A stretch of DNA of 64,000 nucleotides from Notamacropus eugenii (Eukaryota; Chordata; Mammalia; Diprotodontia; Macropodidae), in assembly GCF_028372415.1 (NCBI RefSeq), contig NC_092874.1, positions 112,977,744-113,041,743 of the forward strand, written 5' to 3'. This document shows, in pieces, positions 49,969-63,500 of the stretch; the first letter of the stretch is position 1, and each line of letters opens with the position of its first letter. Under the pieces are notes generated by a model. It saw only the letters and a list, made by a program, of their open reading frames with translations. It had not been told where the DNA came from and did no database searches. Position numbers and translations under genes: made by a program.

Positions 49969-52122
49969 TTTTTTTTTTTAACTTTTAACATTTATTTTCA
50001 CACAATTTTGGGTTACAAATTTTCTCCCCTTTTATCCCCTCCCCCCCCAAACCCAAGCATTCTAATTGCCCCTGTGACCAATCTGCTCTCCCCTCTATCC
50101 TCCATCCCTGCCCTTGTCTCCGTCTTCTCTTTTGTCCTGTAGGGCCAGATAGCTTTCTTGACCCCTTAACCTGTATTTCTTATTTCCCAGTGGTAAGAAC
50201 ATTACATTTGATCCTAACACTTTGAGTTCCAACATCTTTAGCTCCCTCCCTCTCCACCCCTTCCCCTTGGAAGACAAGCAATTCAATATAGGCCAAATCT
50301 GTGTAGTTTTGCAAATGATTTCCATACTAGTTGTATTGTATAGGACTAACTATATTTCCCTCCATCCTATCCTGTCCCCCATTACTTCTATTCTCTTATG
50401 ATCCTTTCCCTCCCCATGAGTGTCGACCTCGGATTGCATTGTCCTCCCCATGCCCTCCCCTCCATCCTCCCCCCCACCCTGCTTGTGCCCCTGTCCCCCA
50501 CTCTCCTGTATTATGAGATAGGTTTTCCTATCAAAATGAGTGTGCATTTTATTCTTTCCTTTAGTGGAATGTGATGAGAGTAGACCTCATGTTTTTCTCT
50601 TGCCTCCCCTCTTTATCCCTCCACTAATAAGTCTTTTGCTTGTCTCTTTTATGAGAGATAATTTGCCCCATTCAACTTCTCCCTTTCTCCTCCCAATATT
50701 TCTCTCTCACTGCTTGATTTCATTTTTTTTTTTAGGATATGATCCCATCCTCTTCAATTCACTCTGTGCACTCTGTCTCTATGTATGTGTGCATGTGTGC
50801 ATGTGTGTGTGTGTACTCCCACCCAGTACCCAGATACTGAAATGTTTCAAGAGTTACAAATATTGTCTTTCCATGTAGGAATGTAAACAGTTCAACTTTA
50901 GTAAGTCCCTTATGACTTCTCTTTGCTGTTCACCTTTTCATGGTTCTCTTCATTCTTGTGTTAGAAAGTCAAATTTTCTTTCCAGCTCTGGTCTTTTCAT
51001 CAAGAAAATTTGAAAATCCTCTATTTCATTGAAAGACCATTTTTTCTCCTGAAGTATTATACTCAGTTTTGCTGGGTAGGTGATTCTTGGCTTCAGTCCT
51101 AGTTCCTTTGACTTCTGGAATATCCTATTCCATTCCCTTCGATCCCTTAATATACAGGGTGCTAGATCTTGTGTTATCCTGATTGTATTTCCACAATACT
51201 TGAATTGTTTCTTTCTAGCTGCTTGCAATATTTTCTCCTTGACCTGGGAACTCTGGAATTTCGCCACAATGTTCCTAGGAGTTTCTCTTTTTGGATCTCT
51301 TTCATGCGGTGTTCTGCGGATTCCTTAAATATTTATTTTGCCCTCTGGTTCTAGAATCTCAGGGCAGTTTTCCTTGATAATTTCATGGAAGATGATGTCT
51401 AGGCTCTTCTTTTGATCATGGTTTTCAGGTAGTCCCAGAATTTTTACATTGTCTCTCCTGATTCTATTTTCCAGGTCAGTTGTTTTTCCAATAAGATATT
51501 TCACATTATCTTCCATTTTTCAAATCTTCACGCTATGTTCTGTGATACCTGTCTTTCTCATAAAGTCCTTAGCATCTATCTGTACCATTCCAGTTTTGAA
51601 AGATCTGTTTTCTTCAGTGAGTTTTTGAATCTCCTTTTCCATTTGGCTAATTCTGCTTTTGAAAGCATTCTTCTCCTCATTGGCCTTTTGAACCTCTTTT
51701 GCCAATTGAGTTAGGCTAGTTTTCAAGGTGTTATTTTCTTCAACATTTTTTTGGTTCTCCTTTAGCAGGGAGCTGATCTGCTTTTCATGCTTCTCTTTCA
51801 TCCCTCTCATTTCTCTTCCCAGTTTTTCCTCCACCTCTCTAACTTGATTTTCAAAATTCTTTTTGAGCTCTTCCATGGCCTGAGCCCATTGGGTGGGCTG
51901 GGACACAGAATCCTTGATTTCTGTGTCTTTGCCTGATGGTAAGCATTGTTCTTCCTCGTCAGAAAGGAAGGGAGGAAGTGTCTTTTCTCCGAGAAAGTAC
52001 CCTTCAATAGTTTTATTTCTTTTCCCTTTTCTGGGCATTCTCCCCAGCCAGTGGCTTGACCTCTGAATATTCTCCTCACACCCACCTCGCCTCCTGGTCC
52101 TCCCAGCCAGCGTTTGGGGACT
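49969..52122 (-). mobile_element. HAL1, antisense, 5' truncated
   Basis: Exact 16-bp duplications flank it. The poly(A) (T-run at 49969-49979) is at the left and the 5' end at 52122, within the 5' UTR (equivalent to about base 3785 in the full-length copy), so most of the 5' UTR and the promoter are lost. It contains all of ORF1 (52038-50950) and the complete HAL1 3' UTR with TG-rich and C-run (G-run on its own strand) tracts. No ORF2. Perfect flanking duplications indicate a recent insertion. Confidence 0.92.
50950..52038 (-). pseudogene. HAL1 ORF1 with two in-frame stops, otherwise full length
   Basis: The frame has exactly the 1,089-nt length of the intact ORF1 at 3865. Codons 1-172 are open, with the MPRKGKRNKTIEGYFLGEK start and coiled coil. 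A TGA follows at about 51520, the frame continues through KMEDNVKYLIGKTTDLENR and the RRM to a TAA at about 51325, and it is then open again through RDRREWNRIF and PRITYPAKLS to the normal end. No indels. Without a 5' UTR promoter this copy was dead on arrival, so the stops probably came later. Confidence 0.88.
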
Positions 52123-52138
52123 CTAGGCTTGCAGACTG

Positions 52139-53214
52139 AATGAAAAAGTGAGTAAAGCCATTCTGCTCTTAGGAAATGTAAGGTAACTGGTACATATGTG
52201 AGATATAAGATCATTGTGATTAACTGACATTTATTGTCAAAATAAAAATCAGCAGCAATTTGGAGCAGTGGAATCAATTTTTAAAATTGCAATTAAAGCA
52301 ATCCCTTATTTTAAGTAATAAGTAAATAATTTAAGTAATAACTAAAGTTAGCTGTACCAGAAAATGACTTTTTATTAGATCTCAGAAGGATAAAATGTTA
52401 AAACAGGATTGGGGAGTGGGGGTGGGAATGGACCTTAGTTATAATTTGGTGCAACATCTTTATTTTGCATGTAAGGAAACTGAAACCTAAGAAAGTAAAA
52501 TTATTTGCATTCAGAAGATTGACAATGTTCAAATTATTAAAAGCAAAAAATGCCCTGAACTCCTGGGGTGTAAAGGAAAGACAAAGAACAGATTAAGATG
52601 ACAAACTAGGACATGCAGCCCTTTGCTGATTAAAGAAAAAATATGTGATAGACCAGCAGGGTGTCATCTTTTCCCCCATATTATAAGCAATTGCCTCATA
52701 TCTAAGATACTCAGACTTGACAACTATTGTTCCCTAAAGCTATCTTCTTTGTACCCATTTCCAAGTATTTATACTGTATCATAATCCCATGTTAGCAATC
52801 ACATTTTAATGTGTCCTCATAATACAGAGATGGTCCTGGGTCATCAAAGAATCAGCCGAGACAAATGAGATCAAACTGATCAGGCTTTAAGGATGGTCCC
52901 AGTGACAGACTGAATGTGGTATGCTAGAAACAGCCCAGCTAAGAATTACTGAGTACAGAAAGACTTCTCTCCAGTGTTTTATCACTCGTTGACTTAGTTC
53001 TTTGCCCATGACAACCCACAGAAAAATGCAAATATAAAATAGCCTCCAGACCTATGTGACCTCCTTCTTCATCTCAAGTGAAGATTATAGAGTGGCCAAA
53101 GAAAAACTCTGGGTATCATATTTGTTATTTTGGGGAGTGGGAAATAATATGGGGAATATGTCATATGAATATGACAATATGTCATATTTTGAAAGAAAAT
53201 ACAGACCGAAGTAA
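52139..53214. other. Intergenic, nothing recognised
   Basis: AT-rich DNA. 53150-53180 has a short repeated CATATGA/GTCATAT motif. No coding or named repeat signal. Confidence 0.4.
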
Positions 53215-54340
53215 AAAATAAATAAAGTTTTTAAAATTCTGCTTTAATTTCCATTAAGACTGTCATTTCTGCATCTGGAAGTGGATAACATTTTTCGTCA
53301 TAGGTCCTTTAGAATTTTCTTGGATCACTGTATTGCTGAGAATAGCTAAGCCATTCACAATTGATCAGTATACTATGTTTCTAATACTATAATCTTACTA
53401 TAATTAGCTATAGTCTTCTCCTGGTTCTACCTATTTTACTTTGCAACAGTGTGTGTTCTTTCCAGGATTTTTTAAGTGCATCCTGTTTGTCATTTCTTAT
53501 AGCACAATAGTATTTCATTATAATCATATACCACAACTTGTTCATCATTTCCTGATTGATGAGCATCCCCTTAATTTCCAATTCTTTGCCACCACAAAAA
53601 AAAGCTGATTTTTTTACATATAGATCCTTTTCCTTTTTCTTTGGGAAATAGACCTCATACTGATATTGCTTGGTCCAAGAGTATACATGGTTTTAGAGCC
53701 CTACAGGCATAGTTCCAAATAGATCTCCAGAAGAGTTAGATCAATTCACAACTCCACCAACAGTGCATTATTGTATCAATTTTCCCACATTCCCTCAAAC
53801 CCAACATTTGTCATTTTCCTTTTCTGTCATATAATCCAATCTTATATGTGTGAGTGGTAGTTCAGAGTTGCTTTGACTTGCATTTCTCTAATCAATAGTG
53901 ATTTACAGCATTTTATATGACTATAAATAGCATTGATTACTTCATCTGAAAACTAACCATTCAGAACCTTTGACCATTTATCAGTTGGGGAATGAAGTGT
54001 ATTCTTAAACTTTGATTTATTCTCTATAAATTTCAGAAATGAGGTTTTTATCAGAGAAACTTGCTATGAAAATTTTTCAGTTATGATTACTGTCTTTCCC
54101 TCCATCTTATTTCCCTCCTTTTTAATCCCTCTCTCTCCCTCCCTCCCATTCACCCAGTTCATCCTCAAAAGTGTTTTGCTTCTGGCTACCACCTCTTCTA
54201 ATTTGCTTGTCCTACTCTCAGCAATCCCTTCGCTTCTCTTATTCCCCTCCCCCTTCTAATTTCCTACAGGGTAAGATAGATTTCTGTACCAATGGAGTGT
54301 GTATGTTACTCCCTCTTTGAACTAATTCTGATGAGGGTTC
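53215..54340 (-). mobile_element. Internally deleted L1 3' end, antisense
   Basis: Read on the minus strand it starts within the HAL1-type inter-ORF region (54340-54080; AGAAATCTATCTTACCCTGTAGG, GAGGGAAAGACAGTAATCATAACTG), then passes directly into the L1 terminal part at AGCAAGTTTCTCTGATAAAAACC (about 54045-54065) and on to CATTCCCCAACTGATAAATGG and the 3' end. The junction matches the one in the sense copy at 8640-11895. ORF1 and the 5' part are absent (5' truncation). Confidence 0.75.
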
Positions 54341-56260
54341 CAGGGCTACCCCTGACACCTATAAAATGTGAATGGCTGGGCCTGTTTTCTTTTCTCTTTC
54401 ACTTACCAGGTTTCAGAGCAGGACTTCAGTAGACAGCAGCCGACTTTACTCAACAACATATTCAAGTTTAGGGCTTATTGTAGAACAAACATGGAAAATT
54501 TACACATCCTTCATAAGTAGAACATAACTATGAAGAGCAAGAAAATAGATTGAGGTGCTTCTAATTCCTATTCATAGTTTATGAGTGATGAAAGGCAATG
54601 CCCTGTACGAAATCATGTGTGGTTACTTCCATCATCCAACTATAAGAGCTGTGTGATAGTAAAAAGAGAACAGAATGTGTGTTCTAGAGACTGGAGCTGA
54701 AATAATTTCTGCCATTCTTTACCTGGGTGACCTTGTATAAGTGATTAAGCTGCTTTTAAGTCCATATGAATTTTGGACTTAATATTGGGGGAAATAAAAC
54801 TTATATTACCTATCTGCAAAGGTTTTCCTGAAGAAAGCACTTTATGAGAACTATATAAATGTAAGCTATATTTATTCTTTATTGTTCAGGGAGATTTGGA
54901 GATATAAATTAGACAATAAATAGAAAAGTCCATGGAATGTGGATCAGTGACATCAGCACATTTTTGAGGGTTGTTTAGATGTGGGGTTTCTTTTTTTGCC
55001 ACATTTAATTAAATTATGCAAATCCTTCCCCAAATGGTTGGCACTGGTGGATGGAATGAACTTTCATAAGTGGATGAAATGAACAAATAAATTATAATAC
55101 CGTTCAGATGATGTTCCTTGGTAAATGGAACATGCCCCATGCCAATAAATACAGACAGGCAGATGCAAAGCATTGGGTTAAATAATATTTCAGCAAGACA
55201 TTAGCCTGGGCTATGTAGAGGCTTAAATTACAACCATTCCTGCCAACATGAGAAAGGATAAATTTTATGTTCTGAAAGCCCCTTTGCCACAACCATTTTT
55301 GTAGAATATTAACAATTATTCAGGGGATGCTGGCAGTGATGTTATTCATATTAATTAGATAAGAACTATCTGGGAATATAAAAATGCCTCACATTTTCAG
55401 CTAAAAATTAAAAGCTGTTGTGTAACAGTCAGGTTTGTGAAGCATTAAAAAAAAATTCCATTTCCATAGACCTAGTCATTTAGTTTTGAGTTATACTAAA
55501 AGGGGGTGATTTTTCTGCCCTGTGGTGGCTATAGTGTTGAAAGTCAACTCTCTGGGTTCCCAGATAGTGGCAAGCCTCAATCATTTTGAACCCAAGGATA
55601 TATATAAACTTTTTTATTAAGTAAATAGATTTTACAGATTTTTCAACTGACATAACTGATTAAGTATGATACTAATTTGTTTCACAGTGTTGTATTTCTC
55701 AAATTGAAAGTATTTTAGGCAAGAGTTCATCAGAAGTTAGCATATCTACTCACCAAGTGTTATAATGCAGCTCATCTTAGAAACAATTGCACAGATCAAA
55801 GAAAAGGAGCAAAATTTAGGGAAATGTGATCAGAGAAATGAGAATGATGCAGAAAGGATACAGGGGGAGTTGGCATCTGAGTTAGGCTTTAAAGAATGGG
55901 TCAAAATTCAACAGGCAGAGGGGAAAGAAGGGAATTAATTGCAGGTACAGTGAAGAGCACTGACTCCTTCCTGTTAGGCCTGTCTCCCTTATCCCCTTAA
56001 AAGTTCTCATACCATATCTCCATTAAAGTGTTCCTATGATATCTCATAATACGGAGGCTACCATAGAAACTTTGAATCAGAAGGGACCTCTTAGATCATA
56101 TGGACCAACATGAAGAAGGATTCCCTCAACCATTTTCCTCCTGAGACAGACCATTCTACTTAAAAATAGCTTCAGTTGTTATGATACTTTTAATTTTTCT
56201 TCTTGCCTATATTTCACTCTTCCCAACCTCATTCCACCGTTACTAAAATAACTCCATGTC
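54341..56260. other. Intergenic with faint MIR/L2-type traces
   Basis: 54655-54880 is a sense MIR (CTGGGTGACCTTGTATAAG, 3' part ACTATATAAATGTAAGC). 55855-55985 looks like the L2/L3-type module (GTTAGGCTTTAAAGAATGGG, AACAGGCAGAGGGG). No coding signal. Confidence 0.5.
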
Positions 56261-56905
56261 CTTTTATCAGCAAGCACCCCAATATATACAGGGGGGCCTG
56301 CTATCACAGGTTCTTTGATCTGCTTCCCTAAAAGGAAAGGTAACTTTTGAGGGGTTCACAATCACTTTAAGCAAGCACATGTATCATTCACTTAGTTCAG
56401 GAGGAAAAGTCAGCACCCTGAACTTCAGGGAAAATACAGAGAAATGAAAACTCAATAGACATGACTTTCTCTGTCTGATAATCAACACATAACACATACA
56501 TCACAATTCAACAGACAGGTCCAACTGTCTGACCATAGTTAGCAGAGAGGGAAGCAGCAACATCTGGATTTTCAAAGCCAGGGGCCTGCTTAGATGCTTC
56601 CCAGAGTCCCTCATCTGGCACATAAACCTTCCAAAAATTAAACATCAAAGAAAAACCATACCTCAGAGTCTTTATACACTTTTTAGAGTCAGAGGGCATC
56701 ACATCTCTTGAGAATTGGTGCCTCATTAACAAAAGGTATGAACCTTCCTACAAATCTTCCCAGGCCCTACAATTGGTGGGAAAGATCCTCCTTAATCATG
56801 TTATTCAGAGGCATTATACTTCTTAGTATAAACAAAAACAGCAAAAGATCCTACTTTGCTTGCCCTCACAGTTCTTATATTAAGCAGAATGAATCTAATG
56901 GCTCT
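56261..56905 (-). mobile_element. LTR-like repeat, copy 1 (antisense)
   Basis: Homologous, in reverse, to 59918-60527 over its whole length: shared blocks include TGTGAGGGCAAGCAAAGTAGG, GTGATGCCCTCTGACTC, the TATA-type GTATAAAGACTCTGAGG (TATA at 56671-56676), CCAGATGAGGGACTCTGGGAAG and CAAAGAACCTGTGATAGCAGG. A TATA box in the middle and TG...CA-like ends suggest a solo LTR. No internal region and no family name recognised. Confidence 0.6.
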
Positions 56906-59900
56906 GCCATGTGACAAGCTTTCAACTATTTGAAGAAAGCTATCAATCTGTCTCTGCCACTTACCAACAAACCTGAGTGCATTCTTTTACATCTCTGAGC
57001 TTAAATGTTATAGAAATCATAGGATATGGAGTCAAAGGACTTGGGTTCAATCCTAACTTTGCTACATTCTAACTATATCATTTTGGATAAGGCAAAATCA
57101 TCATCAAGCAATTCCATGTCATCTCAAAATATTCCTAATTATGACTCTAGCTTCAATCACTAGTTCAGAATATGAAGTGTCCTGTGTTCTGTGTGTGTCC
57201 TCGTGACCAAAGATGTCCTGTAAATCTCTACTGGCCTAAATGTACTAGTGAGGCTTAGATAGACTATTCAACTGTTAGTGAAAGGTACGACCAATGACCT
57301 GAGATGAAAGTTGTCTCACAATTTAGTCAGTTCACAGAGTTATAACTGAAAAATAATTTTATGACACTGCATCTTTACTCATCATGAAATGAAACAGAAC
57401 TCGTGTGTCAAAGATGGTGCATAAAAGGTAGTTGCAGAGAAAGGGGAAGATTAAATGACCTCTAGTGCTATTTACAGGTCTAACATTCTTTGACTCTGTA
57501 TATAATAATACACTGACAATTACAGGTAATCTTCAACTTGCCTTATCTTCTCTCAAACATTTAAAATACTTAAATTCAATTCCCAAATGTACATTTTAGC
57601 ATATAACATCCAACCCCTTGTCTGGGGTCCCTCTTTAAATTGCAGCCACTTTGAGGAGATGAGACATTTTGTCAGGCAGTAGAGCTCTAATTACATAATA
57701 AATGTCAATGACACAGTAGAGTTCATTGTGTAGCCCGCTTTGCTAGAACATATCTATTCTTTAAAGCAAGTGACTTTTTTACTGATTTGGAAGTGAACTA
57801 ATGATATCTCTTAATCAGCCTTACAAAAATACTTCAATGACTTCATAGTAAAGTGAGATAGAAAATCAGGGAGACAGAATTTTTTTTAAGAATTCTTCTT
57901 TAAATAATGGCTTCGGTAAGTCCTAAAATCCTTCCTACCCTCAAGATTCAATCATTCTATGAATGTTAATAACTGCAGATAATCAAGTTTTTGAGCTGTC
58001 ATTGTATGCCAGCCAAAATTATTATGAAGGACCTTATTTAGATCAAAAGAGATCTAGCTGAATTTACAACGTAACACAAAAATAGCTCAATAGTACCACT
58101 TGCCCATCCAGACCAAGGGAACTGATGTGGTGCATTTGAATGCATGAGATGTGGCAGTGCAAAAATTAGTAGTATTATATAATACATTGGAAGTGCTTTC
58201 CTATGATCTTGAAATCTATCAATATGACCTCTACAATTTAAATACTTTGTAAAAAGTGCAAAGCTTATTTATGTTCCCTTTCAGATAGCATAGGTTGAAA
58301 ATCCAGCCTTCACTTCATATTTTTTATCACTTATGAAGCATCTGCAACCAAAATCAAATCAAGGAAGTGGTTTTAGTGAGTAATAGTTCACTATCTGAAA
58401 TGTATCAGATGTTCAGGTACAATCAATCAAAGGATTTAACATAAATTTACTTGAGCATGTCTATGCTTTGAATAAGCTCATTTCTTGGGCTTAAATTTTT
58501 GAGGTGATAAGAAATATATTTTTAAAATCTCACATCATTCTCTGAATGGCAGTATGAAGGAAATTTAATTATCCAGACACAGTCCCTCAAATTCACCTGA
58601 ACTAATGTCAAAATATACATACAAATAATCCATTTCTATCCTCAGCTGCTCTCTGATATCATTTTGGAGTCATGGACTATTGCCATATACTGGTAGATCA
58701 TAACTTGCATGTAAATGCAATACAAGGAAATGGTCAAAAAGTTAAATAGTACAGTTGATGAAGGATTAGGGAATAATACAATGAAGCATTGTTTGGCATC
58801 TATGTAAAATACAGCAAACAGATTTGTGTAAATTTATCATGATCCAACATTTATTAAGTACTTATTATATATGTCAGTCACTGTCCTAAGTACTGAGGAT
58901 ACAAAAAGAGGTAAAAGACAGTCTCTGACCTCAAGGTGCTTCCAGTCTAATGGAGAAGACAACATGCAAACAAATACATACAAAAGAAACTCTATGCCGG
59001 ATGAATAAGAATAACTAACAGAAGGGACTCACTGATCAAGAGGAATTGGGGAAGGCTTTCTGTGGAAGCTGAGATGTTCCTTGGGACTAAAAAGAAGACA
59101 GGAAGGTCAGTCATCAGAGAAAAGGAGAAGGGAGAGCATTGCAGGTATGGGAGACAGCCAGAGAAAATGGTCAAAGCCAAGAAATGGAGAATCTTGTTCA
59201 AGTTTAATTTTATTTTCATTGTCTCTCTTATGTCCTCAGCTACCTCCAGCTCCTTCTTCCCATGTTAACACTACCCCTTCTTCCAGAGCTAGTTCAAATT
59301 TCATCTCCTTCCTGAAGTCTTCCCAGATCCCTCAGTTAAAACATTTTATTTTTATACCTCAAATTTTGATTCTTACTTTCTTGCCTTCTTGTCATGTTAT
59401 GTTTTGCATTAGAGATAATTATATCCATTTTATGGATGAGAAAATGGAAGCTAGTGATGTTAGGTGATTTTGGTGAACATCACAAGGCTTGCAGGTAGTA
59501 GAGGCATTGAACCAAATTGTTCCTTTATTGGAAGCTGTTTCAGACAATCTAAGGAAGATGATATTTCCAGCCCAAAGTTTTCATTTGAGAGGAAGCCTGA
59601 GTTACTCACCTCCTCCTTTGTGCAGAGCCCAGGTACGTGAAGAGGAATAATCCCCTTGTGCAGAAATCACATTTTACCACTGTTTGAAAACATCAGTATG
59701 TCTTATTTTAAAACATTGTTTTAAAGTTCTTTCCTGGCAAAATTGTGTGGAAACCAAGTTAATATTGAGTCAGAAGCTGCTTTGAAAAAGAGGAATACAG
59801 TCAATGAAGAGCTGGTCTCATGAACCCTTTCCTATAGAGACAGACAGTGAATATCACAACCCTCAAACATCAGTGTCCCTTTAAAATACTGTCTCTCAAC

Positions 59901-59917
59901 TCCACTTTTTTTTTTTC
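56906..59917. other. Intergenic between the inverted LTR-like repeats
   Basis: A MIR-like trace is at about 57005-57110. An ancient MIR/L2-type module (58838-59090: AACATTTATTAAGTACTTATT..., CAAGGTGCTTCCAGTCTAATGG) matches the one at 18688. 59230-59350 resembles L2 sense (TCTCCTTCCTGAAGTCTTCCCAG), followed by an antisense MIR (59415-59530). No coding signal. Confidence 0.55.
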
Positions 59918-60527
59918 AATTCAAAGCTCTCTTCTGAAATGTGAGGCCAAGCAAAGTAGGGTCTTTCGCAGTTTTTGTTTTAGTATAATCTAGAAGTGTA
60001 ATGTCTCTATCTGAATGTGATTAAAGAAGATCTTCCTCACCAATTGATGTGCCTGCCCATTGAGGGAAGCTTGATTAAGGGATTTGTTTTGTGGGAGGGT
60101 CCTAAATATCTGTTGTTTTTCTATTGAGGCACTGGGCCAGAGACTCATGCCCTCTGGCTCTGAAAAGTGTATAAATACTCTGACGGTGAGGTTTTACTTG
60201 GGGCTTATTTTTTGGAAAAAGTGTGCCAGATGGGACTCTGGGAAGCCACTAAGCAGCAGCACCACCCCACCCCAGCTTGGAAAACCCAGATGTTGGTGCT
60301 TCTCCCTCTGGTAAAGATGTATGTATGTTAATAGAAAGGCAGTTTGGAAGCTCTATCAATTTTTGATTTCTCTGAAATTTTGATTTTGATTATATGATAC
60401 CTGTGCTTGATTAAAGTGATTGTTAACCCCTTAAAAATTGCCTTTCCTTTTAGAGAAGCAAATCAAAGAACCTGTGGTAGCAGGCCCCCTTGTGTGTGTT
60501 GGGGTCCTTACTGATATAAGGACCATA
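59918..60527 (+). mobile_element. LTR-like repeat, copy 2 (sense)
   Basis: Sense partner of 56261-56905. It has AAGTGTATAAATACTCTG (TATA at 60170-60176), CATGCCCTCTGGCTC just upstream, ATGGGACTCTGGGAAG downstream, and ends CAAAGAACCTGTGGTAGCAGG...GGGGTCCTTACTGATATAAGGACCA. It differs from copy 1 by roughly one base in six by eye, so both are old. Confidence 0.6.
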
Positions 60528-63500
60528 CCTAAGGAAATTCAGCTTTTATTGGGAAAATACCACCAAGATCATTTTTAGAAATATAAAAGCAAACTAAAAT
60601 GAACGTTAAAGAGGAGGAAAATCACAAAATGTTAGCCTGAGGATTATGTATGGAAGAATGAAAGTTTCATGTTTTTATGCTGGTATATGGAGAATAGAAT
60701 GTAGGGTTGAAAGTAAAGGAATTGTGGGTAGGAGATGGGGAAAGATGGTTCAAGTAGGAACCAGATAGGAATTGGCTTTTTTTCAGCACTAGTGGTAGAA
60801 GATAGCTCCTTGCCTCCAATGGCTGACTCATTTACAAATTCTCTGTCCAAGCAACTCACTCTTGAGAGAAGTTTAAATATGAAAAAAAGCCAGTAAAAGT
60901 ATGGCTTTTGCCCTCTCAGTACCCCCACTGAAGACTTTCTAAAACAGAAATCCCAGAGCATTATTTGACTCGCTGTATTTGATTAATGGCTCTCTCTGCT
61001 TTTCCCAGTCCCTGTTGGACAAAATCTTCTGTGTAAAAGCATCTTTTCTACCCTCTGTTAGATACTATAGAGGTTTGAAGGCAGCTATCTAAGAATTTTG
61101 TGAACAGGGAAAGAATTGTTAACGATATTTAGCTGAAGACAATGATTGAGGATTGATAAAAACAAACAAACAAAAAAATGTTTTCAAACCTAAAGGCCTG
61201 CTCAACAGAATCACAGATCTACAGGTAGAAAGAAACTTACAAGTCAGTAAATCCATTCCTTTCATTAACAGATGAGGACTGATGTCCAGAGGAGTTCAAC
61301 AGTTTGCTCAAGGCCATTGACAGGTAGTAATCAGCCAAGCTACATTCAGACTCAGGTTGAAAAGATCATCCAGTCAGTCAAGAAGCATTCATTCAGCATT
61401 TACTATGCATCAGGGACTGTACTAAATGTTGGTAATACAAAAAGAGGCAAAATTAAGTCCAAGGTGAATGTTCTTTCTCCTGTACCACACTGCTTACCTT
61501 CTGAACCAAACCCTCTCTGAAAACTCTCAGCTAAAATCTTTCTCTAGGATACCCCTGAAAGGAAGAAAGCATTTAGGGCGATTGATTTTTGCCAATGTCA
61601 TGCATCCCAGAATGGAATAAGAGCACCACTAGTTAATGCAGGTTGAGTGAATGATTATAAACTATTTAGTTGATAAGTCAAACTAGTCCAAACTATTTCT
61701 TTTCACAATACAATACAATGGTATAGCTGGATGTCACCTTAGAAATTAGTTAGTTCAGTCCCCTCATTTTAAAGTCCAGAAAGAGATAACACAATGAGTT
61801 TCTGGTATTGTTGGCCCTTGGACCCAGATATACTCATTCCCATTCAAGTGCTCCCTCCACTAGACTACTACCCTCACCTCTTTACTATAAGCCTCTTTAC
61901 CTTGGAAAGGTAAAGAGGTTCTACTATGTTCTAATCACCACGGAATGTCCCAACAAATCCTCTCATTAGTGAGTTCCTCCTGAAATCTTCATTTTGTTGA
62001 GAGGCCCAGGCCAGCCTACCTTCATTCCCCTCTTGACCCTGTTCTTTGCATTCTCTGTACTTTTAAACCATGCCCCTGCTATTTCTACCTCTAAACTTCT
62101 AAGAACTACTTTTCAGCTCCCTTTTCTGTTGTCTATCTACGTTAGACTATAAGTCCCTTTACAGCCAGGATTATATTTTGTATCCCCAGCACTTAGCACC
62201 ATACCTGTCACATAGTATGCCTCCATAAATAAATGTTTCTTTTCTTCCTTCTTTGTTTGTTTGCTTTCTTCCTTTCTTATTATTGCTTGATTAAGTTTGT
62301 TTTATCATATCATATGAAGTGATAGTGTGAACAAGTGAAAAAGGAAGTGAAAAGAGAAAATATGGATTAAGAATCAATGAATATTACAGTCAAAATAAAC
62401 AAAAGAATTGGTAACTAGAATGAATTTTATACTAATAAGTAAAATCAGCACATGTATTACAACTTGGATTAATAACTATTTTTTTTCTCCTTAGTAGAAA
62501 CTTAGTTTCATGTTAACCCAGAAGACAGAGATATGTTCATTCTTTAGACAGAGATAGATTGAAGATGCATTCAGTTTTCTTCTATGAATCAATTCTGGGT
62601 ATAAAACCTGATAATTTCTTCAGCAAAATAGATACTGAGAATGACTTGCAAAATATACTGACAATTTTTCATGTTTTCTGTATTCCAGGTGAAATCTTTC
62701 ATTCAAACAGCTCCTGAGGACTGGTAATCTCTCCAGTCAGAAATATGGTGGTGAAATACAATGAACCTAAGTATATAATTCTTTCCTGAATTTCCTTGAA
62801 GATATATTTATATTAACTATTTCAGGGTGTCCAGACAGCATTTAAAGTCCACAGTGTCCTCAAAGAGTTAATTAGAAAATTATTCCATCGTGATCTACCT
62901 CTGAAAATATTTGTTTTTCATTAATAATAGTATTTATATCATACCTTACAATTTATAGTTTTCCTCACAACTATATATAAATTATAAATATTATAAATAT
63001 AATAAATATTTATAAATATTTTAATATATAAATATTATCATCCTCATTTGTAAATATTATCATCCTCATTTTACAACTGAAAAGGCTGAAGTTTAAAGAA
63101 CTAAAGTGATTTTTCCACAGATGGTTGGTAAGTGTAAAAGCAAGTATTTGAACTTAGTTCTTCTGACTCTCAAGCTTCATGTCCTTTTCATGACATCATA
63201 CTGTTTAACAAATGAATTATGGAAAGATCCACTTGTTTGGACAGCATCAGTATAAGGAGAAGGTTTTCCCCTACTTGTTCTTAGCAAATCAAGCAAATGC
63301 TGAGCTTTGCGCCTAAGAGTAAGGCAAATGTATTGTCATTTTTATTGTTCTACAGTTCTATGGTCTTCAGGATTCATAGGATTATAGGGTGAGAACTAGA
63401 TGGGATCTTAGAGGTCATCTAGTCCAAGCCTCTCACTTTACAGATGAGGAAACTAGGCAGAGGAACAGTGACTCATCTAAGGTAACACAGGTAATATGCA

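Noticed and set aside
59081..59467. 128-codon plus-strand frame
   Set aside because: It runs across L2-like and MIR-like repeat sequence; the peptide is serine/proline-rich without motifs.
56261..60527. The two LTR-like repeats as the ends of one provirus
   Set aside because: They are in opposite orientation and no gag, pol or env-like sequence lies between them.
60644..60961. 105-codon minus-strand frame
   Set aside because: No recognisable domain or splice context, and its composition is that of AT-rich chance sequence.
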